From Psychrobacter fulvigenes (GTDB lineage: Bacteria > Pseudomonadota > Gammaproteobacteria > Pseudomonadales > Moraxellaceae), in contig NZ_CAJGZP010000001.1 of assembly GCF_904846155.1 (NCBI RefSeq), positions 1,488,001 through 1,552,000 of the forward strand: 64,000 bases of DNA, read 5' to 3'. The notes below the pieces were generated by a model that was given only the letters and a program-made list of their open reading frames with translations, ran no database searches and was not told the DNA's origin. Below, one piece after another: positions 7,801-16,742 of the stretch. The position numbers and the translations under genes were made by a program. How positions within the stretch are numbered: the stretch's first letter is position 1; each line of letters starts with the position of its first letter.

Positions 7801-9225
7801 TTAGTATTTATAAGCGTCAGGCTTGAATGGCCCTTCGACAGGAACACCCAAATACTCAGCTTGCTTTTCGGTCAGCTTGGTTAGCGTACCGTTGAAGCCT
7901 GCAACCATGGCAGCAGCGACTTCTTCGTCTAGCTTCTTCGGTAATACTTTGACGTATAAGTTGTCAGTACGCTCATCAGCTGGCAAGTCAGCGAATTTTT
8001 CTTCAAACAAATACATCTGTGCCAATACTTGGTTGGCAAATGAGCCGTCCATGACACGTGATGGGTGACCTGTGGCATTACCTAGGTTTACCAAGCGACC
8101 TTCAGCAAGCAAAATCAAATAATCGTTTTCATCGTCTGAGCGGAAGATTTGATGTACTTGTGGCTTAATCTCAACCCAGCGCCAGTTGTCACGCATAAAC
8201 TGCGTATCGATTTCGGTATCAAAGTGGCCGATGTTACAAACGACAGCGCCAGGTTTTAATGCCGCTAGCATATGCTTATCACAGACATGGTAGTTACCAG
8301 TGGTGGTTACGATCATATCTGTATCTTGTAGCAGACGGGTGTTGATACCTTCTGCGCCGCCAGTATTGTCGCCATTGATGTATGGTGACAATACTTCATA
8401 GCCGTCCATACAAGCCTGCATGGCACAGATTGGATCGACTTCTGAGACACGAACGATCATGCCTTCTTGACGTAGGCTTTGCGCTGAGCCTTTGCCCACA
8501 TCACCATAACCAATAACTAAGGCACGACGACCTGCAAGGAACATATCGGTTGCACGTTTAATCGCATCATTTAAGCTATGGCGGCAACCGTATTTGTTAT
8601 CATTTTTAGACTTAGTTACTGCGTCGTTGACGTTGATAGCAGGAACTTTTAGCGTGCCTTTTTGAAGCATCTCAACCAAGCGATGAACACCAGTGGTGGT
8701 CTCTTCTGAGACACCATGGACGATATCAAGCATTTGCGGATACTCATTATGAATCAATGCCGTCAAATCACCGCCATCATCCAAGATTAAGTTTGCATCC
8801 CAAAGCTGACCAGATTCTTCGCCGCCAACATGGATTTGTTGACGCAGGCACCATTCGTACTCTTCTTCGGTTTCACCTTTCCAAGCAAACACAGGAATGC
8901 CAGCAGCAGCAATGGCTGCAGCAGCATGGTCTTGAGTTGAGAAAATATTACATGAAGTCCAGCGTACTTCTGCACCTAGCGCGACTAAAGTCTCGATAAG
9001 GACAGCCGTTTGAATGGTCATGTGGATACAGCCGACGATTTTAGCGCCTTTAAGTGGCTGTTCGGCTTCGTAGCGACGACGCAAACCCATGAGGGCAGGC
9101 ATTTCGGCTTCGGCGAGAGTGATTTCACGGCGGCCGTAATCAGCAAGGCTGATGTCAGCGACTTTATAGTCAGTGAAAGAGGGATCGATCGTATGGGCAG
9201 AGGGTATGTTCGACACTGCGTCCAT
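7801..9225 (-). CDS. ahcY: Adenosylhomocysteinase (SAH hydrolase)
   Basis: A 474-residue NAD-dependent enzyme that splits S-adenosylhomocysteine into homocysteine and adenosine, removing the product inhibitor of methyltransferases. Landmarks are [16 protein letters not shown] near the N-terminus, the NAD-binding glycine-rich loop [25 protein letters not shown], and the conserved C-terminus ending PFKPDAYKY. The ATG at 9225 has AGGAG 7 bases upstream. The leader carries an SAH riboswitch and a good sigma70 promoter, so expression should rise when SAH accumulates. It is co-transcribed with metF. Confidence 0.97.
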   Translation of the reverse strand: MDAVSNIPSAHTIDPSFTDYKVADISLADYGRREITLAEAEMPALMGLRRRYEAEQPLKGAKIVGCIHMTIQTAVLIETLVALGAEVRWTSCNIFSTQDHAAAAIAAAGIPVFAWKGETEEEYEWCLRQQIHVGGEESGQLWDANLILDDGGDLTALIHNEYPQMLDIVHGVSEETTTGVHRLVEMLQKGTLKVPAINVNDAVTKSKNDNKYGCRHSLNDAIKRATDMFLAGRRALVIGYGDVGKGSAQSLRQEGMIVRVSEVDPICAMQACMDGYEVLSPYINGDNTGGAEGINTRLLQDTDMIVTTTGNYHVCDKHMLAALKPGAVVCNIGHFDTEIDTQFMRDNWRWVEIKPQVHQIFRSDDENDYLILLAEGRLVNLGNATGHPSRVMDGSFANQVLAQMYLFEEKFADLPADERTDNLYVKVLPKKLDEEVAAAMVAGFNGTLTKLTEKQAEYLGVPVEGPFKPDAYKY

Positions 9226-9270
9226 AATATGCTCCTATCAGTGGTAAATGATTGATAAAAAGAATAAAAA

Positions 9271-9415
9271 CGCAGGTGCCGTTGTTTGCGCTGTCAGTGC
9301 TCAGATAAAATAATGAGCACATAACAGTTACCGAGCCTAACATAGGATGAAATTGGCATAACAGTAAAGCTTAAATGCGCAAGTCCATTCTTATGGTGCA
9401 ACACCTCTCGGAGGG
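9271..9415 (-). promoter_or_regulatory. S-adenosylhomocysteine (SAH) riboswitch
   Basis: Read on the minus strand, all three conserved blocks of the SAH riboswitch family are present in order: CCGAG-6nt-UGCA (9411-9397), AGGCUCGG (9338-9331) and CAACGGCACCU (9285-9275). P1 pairs 9411-9407 with 9335-9331. The P4 pseudoknot pairs AGGUGU (9406-9401) with GCACCU (9280-9275), replacing the GAGCGC/GCGCUC of typical members by compensatory changes. An optional P3 hairpin with a perfect 7-bp stem sits at 9320-9297. The interval between blocks one and two is longer than in minimal members. It ends 45 bases before the ahcY start, consistent with SAH-dependent activation. Confidence 0.88.
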
Positions 9416-9420
9416 TCATT

Positions 9421-9449
9421 ATTGTAATAGATGAGGCCTCAAATGTCAC
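9421..9449 (-). promoter_or_regulatory. Sigma70 promoter of ahcY-metF
   Basis: On the minus strand GTGACA (9449-9444) and TACAAT (9426-9421) are separated by exactly 17 bases, each hexamer one base from consensus. Transcription would begin just upstream of the riboswitch P1 stem. Confidence 0.8.
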
Positions 9450-9522
9450 CTATTGTCACTTATTTACTGATATAAATAATAGATGGTAACATCGCATAAG
9501 GTAACGGGATAGTTTTGACCAT

Positions 9523-9549
9523 AAAAAAAGGCCATCGATTGATGACCTT
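9523..9549 (-). terminator. Intrinsic terminator after the TonB-dependent receptor gene
   Basis: A 9-bp stem (9528-9536 with 9541-9549, one G-U pair) followed by a run of seven U on the minus strand, 45 bases beyond the stop of the receptor gene. Confidence 0.8.
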
Positions 9550-9593
9550 GGTTTATTTTGATAACGACAGGCTTTTTATACTGCTAGACAGGC

Positions 9594-11522
9594 TTAGAAC
9601 CAGTTATAGGTTAAAGACGTGAAGAAGTTGATACCGTCTTGGTTATAGCGAGTACCAAAACCTTCGTTAGTTGTGTAGTCTTCGTTAGTCAAATTCTCAA
9701 CACGGCTGCTCAGCGTAAGATTTGGGTTGATGTAATAGTTTCCGCTAACATTAAACAGCGTATAGTCATCTATAAAGGTGCTGTTGTCAGGAGAGTTGTA
9801 GGTTTTGCCAACATATTCTGCTTCAGCGCGAACGTCAAAGTCTAAAGCTTGGTAGCCTACATAGATAAGCCCAGTATGCTCAGGACGATAAACCAACTGC
9901 TTGCCTTTATTCACGCCTGAGCGCTCTTCTGCATCAGTATAAGTATATTGACCACCAAATAAAACATTACTGAGTTGCCAGTCCGAGGTGAAGCTATAGC
10001 CTGATAATCTTGCTGCATCAATATTAGTTGCTTGATATTTGAAAGTTGCTGGATCATAAGCATTGTTAATCAGATTGTCGACACGACTATTGAATCCCGT
10101 TAGTCGCGTGGTTTGAAGCGCACTATTGGACTCGATAAACACTTCTAAGTTGTTGCTTTTTTCGACTTCTAAATTTTCATTGGGTACATAGTAAGTACTT
10201 TCAATGTATAAGTCATTAAGCGAAGGCGCTCTATAACCAGTAGCAAAGCTGGTACCAAGACGTAAACTAGGTGCTAGTTTTAAGGCGTAACCTAAGCTAT
10301 AGGTTGTTTCGTTATCAAACTGTGAGTTATCATCATAACGAACATTGGCTTGCAGATCATAAGCGTCTTTGTTGAGCTGATAACCAACAAAGCCACTTTT
10401 GATCGTACGGTCGTTTATTTTGTAAGTGTCGTTACCATTGTCAGGTGTGTTATCAGTAATATCTACTTCCTGCTCTAACCATTCTGCGCCTGCTTGTAAC
10501 TGTCCTGTAGGCAAGCGATAAATACTGAGTAAGTTTGCTTGTTTTTGTTTGGTTTCAAACGCATCACCAACCTTGTTGTCAAGCTTATCCAAACTCTGAC
10601 CTGCCGATAACCTGACTGTCAGCTTATCGTTTTCATATTGTGAAAACGCTGATACAGCACCGTTTTCTTGCTCGATTTCTGCATCGGCGCTATTATTAAA
10701 ATCATCAAATTCAGTCGTTGATTTGGCAAACAGGCCAGTGGCACCGATACTGATACTATCAGTTAAAGGAACGCTAGTATTGATCGCAAAGTTGTTACTT
10801 TCAAAACCATCTTCGTCCTTGTTATTACCTGTTTGGTATTTAATAGCACTGATACCATCGGTTTGGTTACGACTGGCAGATAGACTGAGCTTGGCACCTG
10901 CTTCGTTTGCAAACTGCGCGGCTGCGCCATAGACGTAGTGGTCGTGTGAACCAACGCCAGCAGTCACAGAAAAATTGCTTTGATCAACATTACTACCTTT
11001 GGTAAATACTTGAATAACACCGCCCATTGCGTCAGCGCCATAAATACTAGAGCCTGAGGCACCGTATAATATTTCAATACGATCGATCTGATCGGTTGGT
11101 AATAAGGCTAAAGCGGGCTGACCTGTTGACATTGAGCCATAGCGTACGCCATCAATCAATATGAGTACACGCTTGCTATCATAACCACGTACATAAAAGT
11201 TACTGCTACTACCCATGCCGCCATCTTGTTTAATGCTGAATCCAGGCTGACGCTTTAGAACCTCTAAAGCCGTTTGCCCTTGATAACGCTTGAGTGCTTC
11301 ACTATCAACGACGCGAGTCTGGGCAATGGTATTGCTGATTTTAGTTGGCGTACGCGTGGCGGTTACCACAATTTTATCAAGCTCGACCTGTGGCAGCTCG
11401 TTATCATTAACAGTACTAATGTCTGTAGTAGCAGCCATTGCTGTATTGACAGCAAATAAACCAAGCGCGCTTAAGATACTTAAGCGAAGATAGGTGGTCG
11501 AAGAAGAACGTAAAAAAATCAT
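9594..11522 (-). CDS. TonB-dependent outer membrane receptor (BtuB-like)
   Basis: A 642-residue outer membrane transporter. An N-terminal signal peptide (about 30 residues, ending NTAMA) is followed by a TonB box (DKIVVTATRT, about 49-58), a plug domain (VLKRQPGFSIKQDGG, FYVRGYDSKRVLILIDGVR, RIEILYGASGSSIYGADAMGGVIQV) and a beta barrel ending in aromatic Phe (TYNWF). Length and plug sequence resemble BtuB/cobalamin receptors, but no cobalamin riboswitch was seen upstream, so the substrate is uncertain. The ATG at 11522 is preferred over a TTG at 11543 because the signal peptide then begins normally. The gene is divergent from the MscS-type gene and has its own terminator. Confidence 0.85.
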   Translation of the reverse strand: MIFLRSSSTTYLRLSILSALGLFAVNTAMAATTDISTVNDNELPQVELDKIVVTATRTPTKISNTIAQTRVVDSEALKRYQGQTALEVLKRQPGFSIKQDGGMGSSSNFYVRGYDSKRVLILIDGVRYGSMSTGQPALALLPTDQIDRIEILYGASGSSIYGADAMGGVIQVFTKGSNVDQSNFSVTAGVGSHDHYVYGAAAQFANEAGAKLSLSASRNQTDGISAIKYQTGNNKDEDGFESNNFAINTSVPLTDSISIGATGLFAKSTTEFDDFNNSADAEIEQENGAVSAFSQYENDKLTVRLSAGQSLDKLDNKVGDAFETKQKQANLLSIYRLPTGQLQAGAEWLEQEVDITDNTPDNGNDTYKINDRTIKSGFVGYQLNKDAYDLQANVRYDDNSQFDNETTYSLGYALKLAPSLRLGTSFATGYRAPSLNDLYIESTYYVPNENLEVEKSNNLEVFIESNSALQTTRLTGFNSRVDNLINNAYDPATFKYQATNIDAARLSGYSFTSDWQLSNVLFGGQYTYTDAEERSGVNKGKQLVYRPEHTGLIYVGYQALDFDVRAEAEYVGKTYNSPDNSTFIDDYTLFNVSGNYYINPNLTLSSRVENLTNEDYTTNEGFGTRYNQDGINFFTSLTYNWF

Positions 11523-11823
11523 AAATAATCCAAAAGTTATCAAGCAAAAGTTACCAAAACGTTAGACAGTTACAGCAGCGCTTATTATCTACAAAAGTTA
11601 CCACTTTATAAACTTATTTAACCTAATGTTTCTTCACGGTAAGCTGAGTTATTTTCATGACGAATCGCCATGTATGCACTTGAGTGCTGATATTGTTATT
11701 TATGTCAGTGGTTTATTATGAATGTTGGCAAGGTAAGTGTGAGAAGTAACAACACTGATGACTATAAAAACCTGCAATCAAAGCCACTACTGTGATAAAT
11801 AATTGTTATCATAAGCAGATTTT
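11523..11823. other. Divergent intergenic region with a TGATAA...TTATCA palindrome
   Basis: This region separates the TonB-dependent receptor (minus) from the MscS-type gene (plus). At 11793-11811 lies TGATAAATAATTGTTATCA, with 6-bp inverted arms, loosely resembling a Fur-type iron box. It is 12 bases before the MscS start but about 270 bases from the receptor start. No riboswitch or small ORF was recognised in the rest. Confidence 0.35.
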
Positions 11824-13782
11824 ATGATTAGTGGTCACACATCAAAAGCTAAGAGGTTTGTTTTGTCTATTAAGCACTATTCTATACCTAGTATTGCCTC
11901 GTCTGTATTGGTGCCATTAGTAAAAGCACCGCTAATGGTGGCAGTACTTCTAATTGCGCTGATATTAAGCTTGGTATTACCAAATAACAAGGCGGTCGCT
12001 GCTGAGGCAGGAGTGCTTGGTGTTGGCGGTGGTACTGAAGAGGTCGTCCGCGAATCGATACCAGACTCATTTGGGCGCGATACACCGCGGCAGACAGTAC
12101 AAGGGTTCATTAGTGCCTTAGGAGAGAATGACTATCTGCTGGCGAGTAACTATCTAAACTTGTCCAAATCTGACAATCCCACCACAGAAGTGCGTCAGTT
12201 CAAGCAGGCGCTTGATGCGGGTGGCCGCTTTCAAGCTGACTTGCAGATTAATAACACGCCTGAGGGTAACTTAACCGATCAGCTGCCACCAAGCCAAGAG
12301 AATGTGGGTAGCATTAAGGTCGGTGAAAAAAGCGTGCCGCTGATACTTGAGCGTGTCGTGTCAAAAAATGGCGAGCAGTATTGGCAGTTCTCTTCTGAGA
12401 CGCTCAGTTCGGTGCCAGAGGTGATCGAAAATACTGAGCCGACTTTGGTATCGCGTTATACCATTGATTCGTTAGAAGGTAAAAAGCTGCTTGGCTATCA
12501 GTTGGCAGATTTGGTGGCTGCCATCATCATGATTGTTGGTAGTTTTATACTGACTTATATCGTGGTTTGGTTAGGCTATCACTTGCTAAGAATTGCTTAT
12601 CCACGAGTGCGCGGCGTACCATTACCCCTGCCAAATAGAGTCATATTGCCTTTATCTGTCGTGGTGATGGCACTGATGCTGTCTGAGATAATGGTCTCTG
12701 CTGGCGTGTCAGTAACGCTACGCGAGCCGATTAATCGTTTCACTGAAATTGCTTCTTGGCTGGCGGTAACTTGGCTGCTACTAAGGGTGATTGACGCTAT
12801 ATTCACCCGAGCGGTCAACCTAAGTTATAAGAAGAACTATACTGAACGAGTCTCTATCTTAGGTTTGCTGCGTAAAATCGTCAAAGCGCTATTATTAATA
12901 TTTGCGGTTATTGTCATCTTCGGTAATTTGGGCTTTGATTTGACGACCGGTATTGCCGCATTAGGGGTGGGTGGTTTGGCCTTAGCCCTTGGTGCGCAAA
13001 AGACGATCGAAAACCTCGTTGGTAGTGTCGTGGTGGTTGCAGATTCGCCAGTGCGGATAGGCGACTACTGTAAGTTTGGGGATCAAGAAGGGACGATTAT
13101 TGATATCGGTATTCGCTCATCACGAGTACGTACCTTGAACCGTACGGTAGTTACTGTGCCCAATGGCGACTTTTCATCGATGCAGATTGAAAACTTTGCC
13201 TCGCGTGACATGTTTCACTTTTTGCACAGTTTATACATAAAACGCAGCGCTGATATTAATGAAGTGTTCAAAATGGTGGGCGCTTTAGATAAGCTTTTGA
13301 AAGAGCATGAGCTGACCAACCAAGAATGGAATCAGGCCAATATTTTGGAGCTGCGTCAAGACTGCTATGTTATTCAACTAAGAGCTTACGTGAATTCTGT
13401 TGATGTTATAGAGTTCTACGGCAAACAAGACACATTATTGGTCGATATATTGACAAAAGTGAAGAGGTATAAAGTTGAACATGCGCTACCAACACAGCAA
13501 TTAATTGTTGAACAAAGTGAGTTTGACCATCATATAGAAAACAGCATCGAAAATGATGCTATTGATTCTGTCGATGAGACATCAGAGGCTACTGATTATA
13601 GCGAAGCAGAGGCTGTTGAGTTGAAAAAGGAAGTTGATAACACTGAGGAAAACAAACAAGCTGATGATAAGCAAGCAGTGCGAAAGATTAACAGGAAGAA
13701 AGCTCGCCGCTATACGTTAGCAAAAAGGAAGTTTAGGTATGTCAAAAAGAACCTTAAAATCTCTATCTGGAACCAACCTTAA
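11824..13782 (+). CDS. MscS-family mechanosensitive ion channel
   Basis: A 652-residue inner membrane channel of the small-conductance mechanosensitive family, releasing osmolytes on hypo-osmotic shock. It has an N-terminal signal/anchor (about 20-60), a periplasmic domain (about 70-220), several membrane helices (about 230-400), then the pore-lining helix and beta domain typical of MscS (GIAALGVGGLALALGAQ, ENLVGSVVVVADSPVRIGD, RTVVTVPNGDF). The last 100 or so residues form an acidic-then-basic tail after the channel core. The ATG at 11824 has a weak ribosome site; a TTG at 11863 preceded by AAGAGG is an alternative start. It is larger than E. coli MscS because of the N-terminal extension. 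Confidence 0.9.
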   Translation: MISGHTSKAKRFVLSIKHYSIPSIASSVLVPLVKAPLMVAVLLIALILSLVLPNNKAVAAEAGVLGVGGGTEEVVRESIPDSFGRDTPRQTVQGFISALGENDYLLASNYLNLSKSDNPTTEVRQFKQALDAGGRFQADLQINNTPEGNLTDQLPPSQENVGSIKVGEKSVPLILERVVSKNGEQYWQFSSETLSSVPEVIENTEPTLVSRYTIDSLEGKKLLGYQLADLVAAIIMIVGSFILTYIVVWLGYHLLRIAYPRVRGVPLPLPNRVILPLSVVVMALMLSEIMVSAGVSVTLREPINRFTEIASWLAVTWLLLRVIDAIFTRAVNLSYKKNYTERVSILGLLRKIVKALLLIFAVIVIFGNLGFDLTTGIAALGVGGLALALGAQKTIENLVGSVVVVADSPVRIGDYCKFGDQEGTIIDIGIRSSRVRTLNRTVVTVPNGDFSSMQIENFASRDMFHFLHSLYIKRSADINEVFKMVGALDKLLKEHELTNQEWNQANILELRQDCYVIQLRAYVNSVDVIEFYGKQDTLLVDILTKVKRYKVEHALPTQQLIVEQSEFDHHIENSIENDAIDSVDETSEATDYSEAEAVELKKEVDNTEENKQADDKQAVRKINRKKARRYTLAKRKFRYVKKNLKISIWNQP

Positions 13783-13918
13783 TACTGACTTTAGGGGGCT
13801 TTTTAAACAGTTTGCATAGCCAGTTATAAAGATAATAGCCGCTCATATACTCATGTAATTAGTGCGATTATGGCTATTTTTACTACAAATCTGACTACAT
13901 AACTTACTACATAAATTA

Positions 13919-14551
13919 CTACAAAGGCACTGCGGTTTTATTACGTAAAAAACCGTAGTGCTCCCATAGCAGTAAGCTTGCGGCACTAAGGTGTGGCGAC
14001 CAGTCTTGGGTTAAATTCTTTAGCTGTTTCGGCGTTGGGCGCTCTGTCAGGCCTAATAAATGCATGGCAGCGACTTTGATTGCCAAGTCATCGACAGCGA
14101 GTATGTCCGCGCGCTTTAGGGAGAATAACAAATACATCTCAGCTGTCCAGTTCCCAATGCCAGTCACAGCCGTAAGGGTCTTGGCTACGTCTTGATTGGT
14201 CATCGCTTCCAGTGCTGCAAAATCTATATCATGCTCTACTAAAGATCGAGTATAGCGGATTTTTTGCTTAGACAATCCTTGTGCTCGCAAGGTGTCATCG
14301 GTTGCTTCACGAATGGCTTGCGGAGCAGTCAACCCAGCATCTATGAGTCGTTGCCAGATACTTGCCGCCGCTGCCACAGACAGTTGCTGGCCAACCATCG
14401 CTCTCATGAGCTGCTGAAAGCCACCTGCATTATGTCTCAAGTTGGGTACGCCAACTTGCTCATAGATAGCAGCAAATCTTGGCTCGAGTGCAATGAGTTC
14501 GATGATATGCTCTTTTAGCTCTTTTGCAGTTTCGATGGTCTGTCGGCTCAT
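13919..14551 (-). CDS. HhH-GPD DNA glycosylase (3-methyladenine glycosylase II-like)
   Basis: A 210-residue base-excision-repair glycosylase of the AlkA/HhH-GPD superfamily. The helix-hairpin-helix LTAVTGIGNWTAEMYL (about 126-141) is followed by the catalytic Asp region LAVDDLAI (about 151-158). MVGQQLSVAAAASIW near 52 is the usual N-terminal landmark. There is no Cys cluster, so it is not an iron-sulfur Nth/MutY-type enzyme. The start is placed at ATG 14551; the longer open frame to 14632 would begin inside a dispersed repeat. It would remove alkylated purines from DNA. Confidence 0.88.
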   Translation of the reverse strand: MSRQTIETAKELKEHIIELIALEPRFAAIYEQVGVPNLRHNAGGFQQLMRAMVGQQLSVAAAASIWQRLIDAGLTAPQAIREATDDTLRAQGLSKQKIRYTRSLVEHDIDFAALEAMTNQDVAKTLTAVTGIGNWTAEMYLLFSLKRADILAVDDLAIKVAAMHLLGLTERPTPKQLKNLTQDWSPHLSAASLLLWEHYGFLRNKTAVPL

Positions 14552-14617
14552 AAGTGACTCATAATCAATAGTTTGAAAGGCAGTGGTAATAAACGGACAA
14601 TATCTTAGATAGTTTAA

Positions 14618-14726
14618 TAATACCAAACCCAAAAAGTGCGATTAACTTTGTCAAACTTGCTGAGCCTATTAGGTGTAGTGCTTGCACAAGTTTTCCGCGT
14701 TACTCTAATTTTTGGTAATGGTATAA
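14618..14726. repeat. Dispersed ~109-bp repeat, copy 1
   Basis: The 109 bases here match 19254-19361 in the same orientation at roughly 90 percent by eye. The ends are near-inverted: ATACCAAACCCAAAAA at the left and TTTTTGGTAATGGTAT at the right. It contains no ORF. The right end includes a TATAAT. This is consistent with a small non-autonomous (MITE-like) or structured intergenic repeat. Confidence 0.85.
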
Positions 14727-14749
14727 TATCTAAATAGTTATTTAAATAA

Positions 14750-14878
14750 CTATAGTCAGCTGAATGTAAAACTGTTGTGGATTTAAACGCGCTACTGGTA
14801 TAAATTTTACTTGCGTTCTGCGTATCCAGAGGCTGCGCAACCTATATTTTGAACAGAAAGCATCCCAGTAGCGCTATG
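14750..14878 (+). repeat. Dispersed 129-bp repeat with internal inverted repeats, copy A
   Basis: The sequence matches 52437-52565 in inverted orientation, both copies being 129 bp. A core of 86 bp is bounded by the perfect inverted repeat GCGCTACTGG (14789-14798) and CCAGTAGCGC (14865-14874). An inner TTGCG...CGCAA pair could extend the fold. The two copies share long blocks such as GGTATAAATTTTACTTGCG and AGAGGCTGCGCAAC. There is no ORF. It is probably a mobile or structured intergenic element. Confidence 0.85.
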
Positions 14879-14911
14879 ATATTTTTAGAGTGTATGGACT
14901 ATATAATCACA

Positions 14912-14939
14912 AAAAGGACTGCAAATTTGCAGTCCTTTT
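14912..14939. terminator. Bidirectional intrinsic terminator (28-bp perfect palindrome)
   Basis: A perfect 28-bp palindrome centred between 14925 and 14926, with AAAAGGACTGC arms, begins with A and ends with T runs. On the minus strand it terminates the Smr gene 21 bases after its stop. Confidence 0.8.
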
Positions 14940-14959
14940 CTGTTTTTAATCATTAAGAT

Positions 14960-15691
14960 TTATTTGCTATCGGCTTTAGGCTTTTTGAGTAGTACCAATA
15001 TCGCGCCATTGCCACCATCTTTTGGCGGTGCAGAGCAAAATGCCATTACTTCTGGTATTTGACGTAGCCAACCGTTGACGCACGTTTTTAGAATGGCTTC
15101 ACTGCCTTTACCATGGACAATTTTTACCATGGTTTCATTGTTTTGCTTGGCTTGGTTCAGTAGTTGGGTCATGGCCACGCGTGCTTCTTCGATGGTACAG
15201 CCATGAATATCGACCGCGTCATACCAACGTAACTGGCCTTTTTTGAGCTGATCAAAGATCTTGTTTTGCAGGGTAGGGTGTTTGTAAGACAAATACGCTT
15301 CACCAGCCACAGGGTTGAGTAGAGCCTGCATGTCCGATAAACCCGCACCTAAGTCTGCATCATCACTGCCTTGGGCGGCGGCACGTTTTGATAGGGTTGC
15401 TGCATCAAGCTTGTTCGCTTTTGTCGCACCAGCAGGTGAGCGCACGTTTTTGTCTTCTAATGGGTTGACGCCATGCATGGCTTGCATAAACAAGACTTTG
15501 TCGTCATCGACATGCTCACTGCCCAGCTGTTTGACGGTTTTTTTAACCTGCTTTTGGGTTGGTAATGAAACAGGCTCAGTGGGCTTTTGGTCTTCGCCGT
15601 CAGGTGATGTAGTATCGCGGCCTTTGCTCAGTTGGCCTTTGAGCTCTTTGAGCTGGTCTTGCATTTCTTTAGAAAATAGAGAGTTTGACAT
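14960..15691 (-). CDS. Smr-domain (MutS2 C-terminal-like) protein
   Basis: A 243-residue protein. About 150 residues of Lys/Asp/Gln-rich N-terminal region, predicted flexible, precede a C-terminal Smr domain with the signature DIHGCTIEEA near 166 and VHGKGSEAIL near 200. Stand-alone Smr proteins are nucleases: the family includes SmrB, which cleaves mRNA at collided ribosomes, and proteins of DNA processing. This architecture (long linker plus Smr) resembles the proteobacterial SmrA/SmrB group, but I cannot assign which. It is preceded by a 106-bp gap after the trp genes and followed by a strong terminator. Confidence 0.88.
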   Translation of the reverse strand: MSNSLFSKEMQDQLKELKGQLSKGRDTTSPDGEDQKPTEPVSLPTQKQVKKTVKQLGSEHVDDDKVLFMQAMHGVNPLEDKNVRSPAGATKANKLDAATLSKRAAAQGSDDADLGAGLSDMQALLNPVAGEAYLSYKHPTLQNKIFDQLKKGQLRWYDAVDIHGCTIEEARVAMTQLLNQAKQNNETMVKIVHGKGSEAILKTCVNGWLRQIPEVMAFCSAPPKDGGNGAILVLLKKPKADSK

Positions 15692-15797
15692 AAAAGTTAA
15701 CGTATCATTGGTTAATGGATGAATGAGTAGATTAATCAGTTATACAGTTGATAACAGTTAATAATCAGGCTAAAAATATTGCAAATATGGTCATACT

Positions 15798-16673
15798 TTA
15801 CGCCTGTGCTGCGACGCCCGCAAGTAAGGATTGTAACGCTTGTCCAGGGTGATCGGTCTTCATGAACTGCTCACCGATTAAAAAGTGCTGAATGTCGTGA
15901 TTCAACATCAAACGAATATCTTCGCTACTATGAATACCACTTTCAGTAACTATCAGGGGGTTTTGCGCTGTAGCATCAGCATCAGCAGCTAATGCTTCGA
16001 GCAAGATGTCTTTTAAATTGAGCGTGGTTTGTAGGTCAACGTCAAAGGTATTTAAATCACGATTGTTAATACCGTAGATATTGTGCGCTGAACGAGGCAG
16101 TTCTAGTGCGCGCTCAAGCTCAGCCTGTGTATGGACTTCAATCAATACATCCATGCCTAGCTCGATACTCAGCGCATGTAGCTCTTGTACTTGCGTATCA
16201 TCGTGACAGGCCATGATTAATAGAATGCAGTCGGCACCTAGTAAATAGGACTGATAGATTTGATACACATCAATCATAAAGTCTTAACGTAGCACGGGTA
16301 AGCTGGCGGTATTAGACGCGGCAATAAGATAGCTGTCATCGCCTTGGAAGTAGTCACGATCGGTGAGTACTGACAGACAGCTGGCACCAGCTTGCTCATA
16401 TTGCTGGGCAAATAATGCTGGCGAGAAGTTATGATTGATAATGCCTTTAGAGGGTGAAGCTTTTTTGATTTCAGCAATAATACCGATGCCGTTTTCTTTA
16501 GTGCTCGCAGCTCGTAGGGCCGCTGCAAAGCCTCGGCGTGGTTTGTTGTCAGCGGCTACTTGTGCTTGTAAATCTTCAAGAGGTAATGCTGCACGAGCAG
16601 CTTTTACTTCCTCTTGTTTGGTAGCGACAATGCGTTGTAATACTGAGGGAATATCTGTATTGGTCATGCTCAT
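15798..16673 (-). pseudogene. trpC: Indole-3-glycerol-phosphate synthase, interrupted by an in-frame TAA
   Basis: The gene reads as full-length IGPS (291 codons) in a single frame except for TAA at 16286-16284 (codon 130). Upstream the frame ends SLPVLR and downstream resumes at once with DFMIDVYQIYQ. Family members have the block (L/C)-(R/C)-K-D-F here, so the stop replaces the conserved Lys that acts as general acid in ring closure; a single A-to-T change in AAA would produce it. Other features are intact: AEIKKASPSKG, LTDRDYFQG, the NRDL segment, and VTESGI. An ATG three codons after the stop could restart a 159-residue fragment, but that fragment would lack the catalytic Lys. It is the third gene of trpG-trpD-trpC. 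Function is lost unless there is readthrough, reversion or a sequence error. Confidence 0.9.
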
Positions 16674-16742
16674 ATCCGAATATAATTAAATTTAAAAGGG
16701 CAGTAATGGCTACGTTTGCTTCTTTATTTTGTATGAAATAGG

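Noticed and set aside
11523..11823. Cobalamin riboswitch upstream of the BtuB-like receptor
   Set aside because: The usual conserved B12-box and core helices were not found on the minus strand; only a GCCACT-like word occurs, in the wrong orientation.
15315..15722. 135-residue ORF antisense to the Smr gene
   Set aside because: It overlaps the conserved minus-strand gene and has Ser/Cys-rich shadow composition.
16275..16283. trpC as a natural two-subunit enzyme (ATG just after the stop)
   Set aside because: The second fragment would lack the catalytic Lys, has no ribosome site, and the conserved block KDF is split by the stop.
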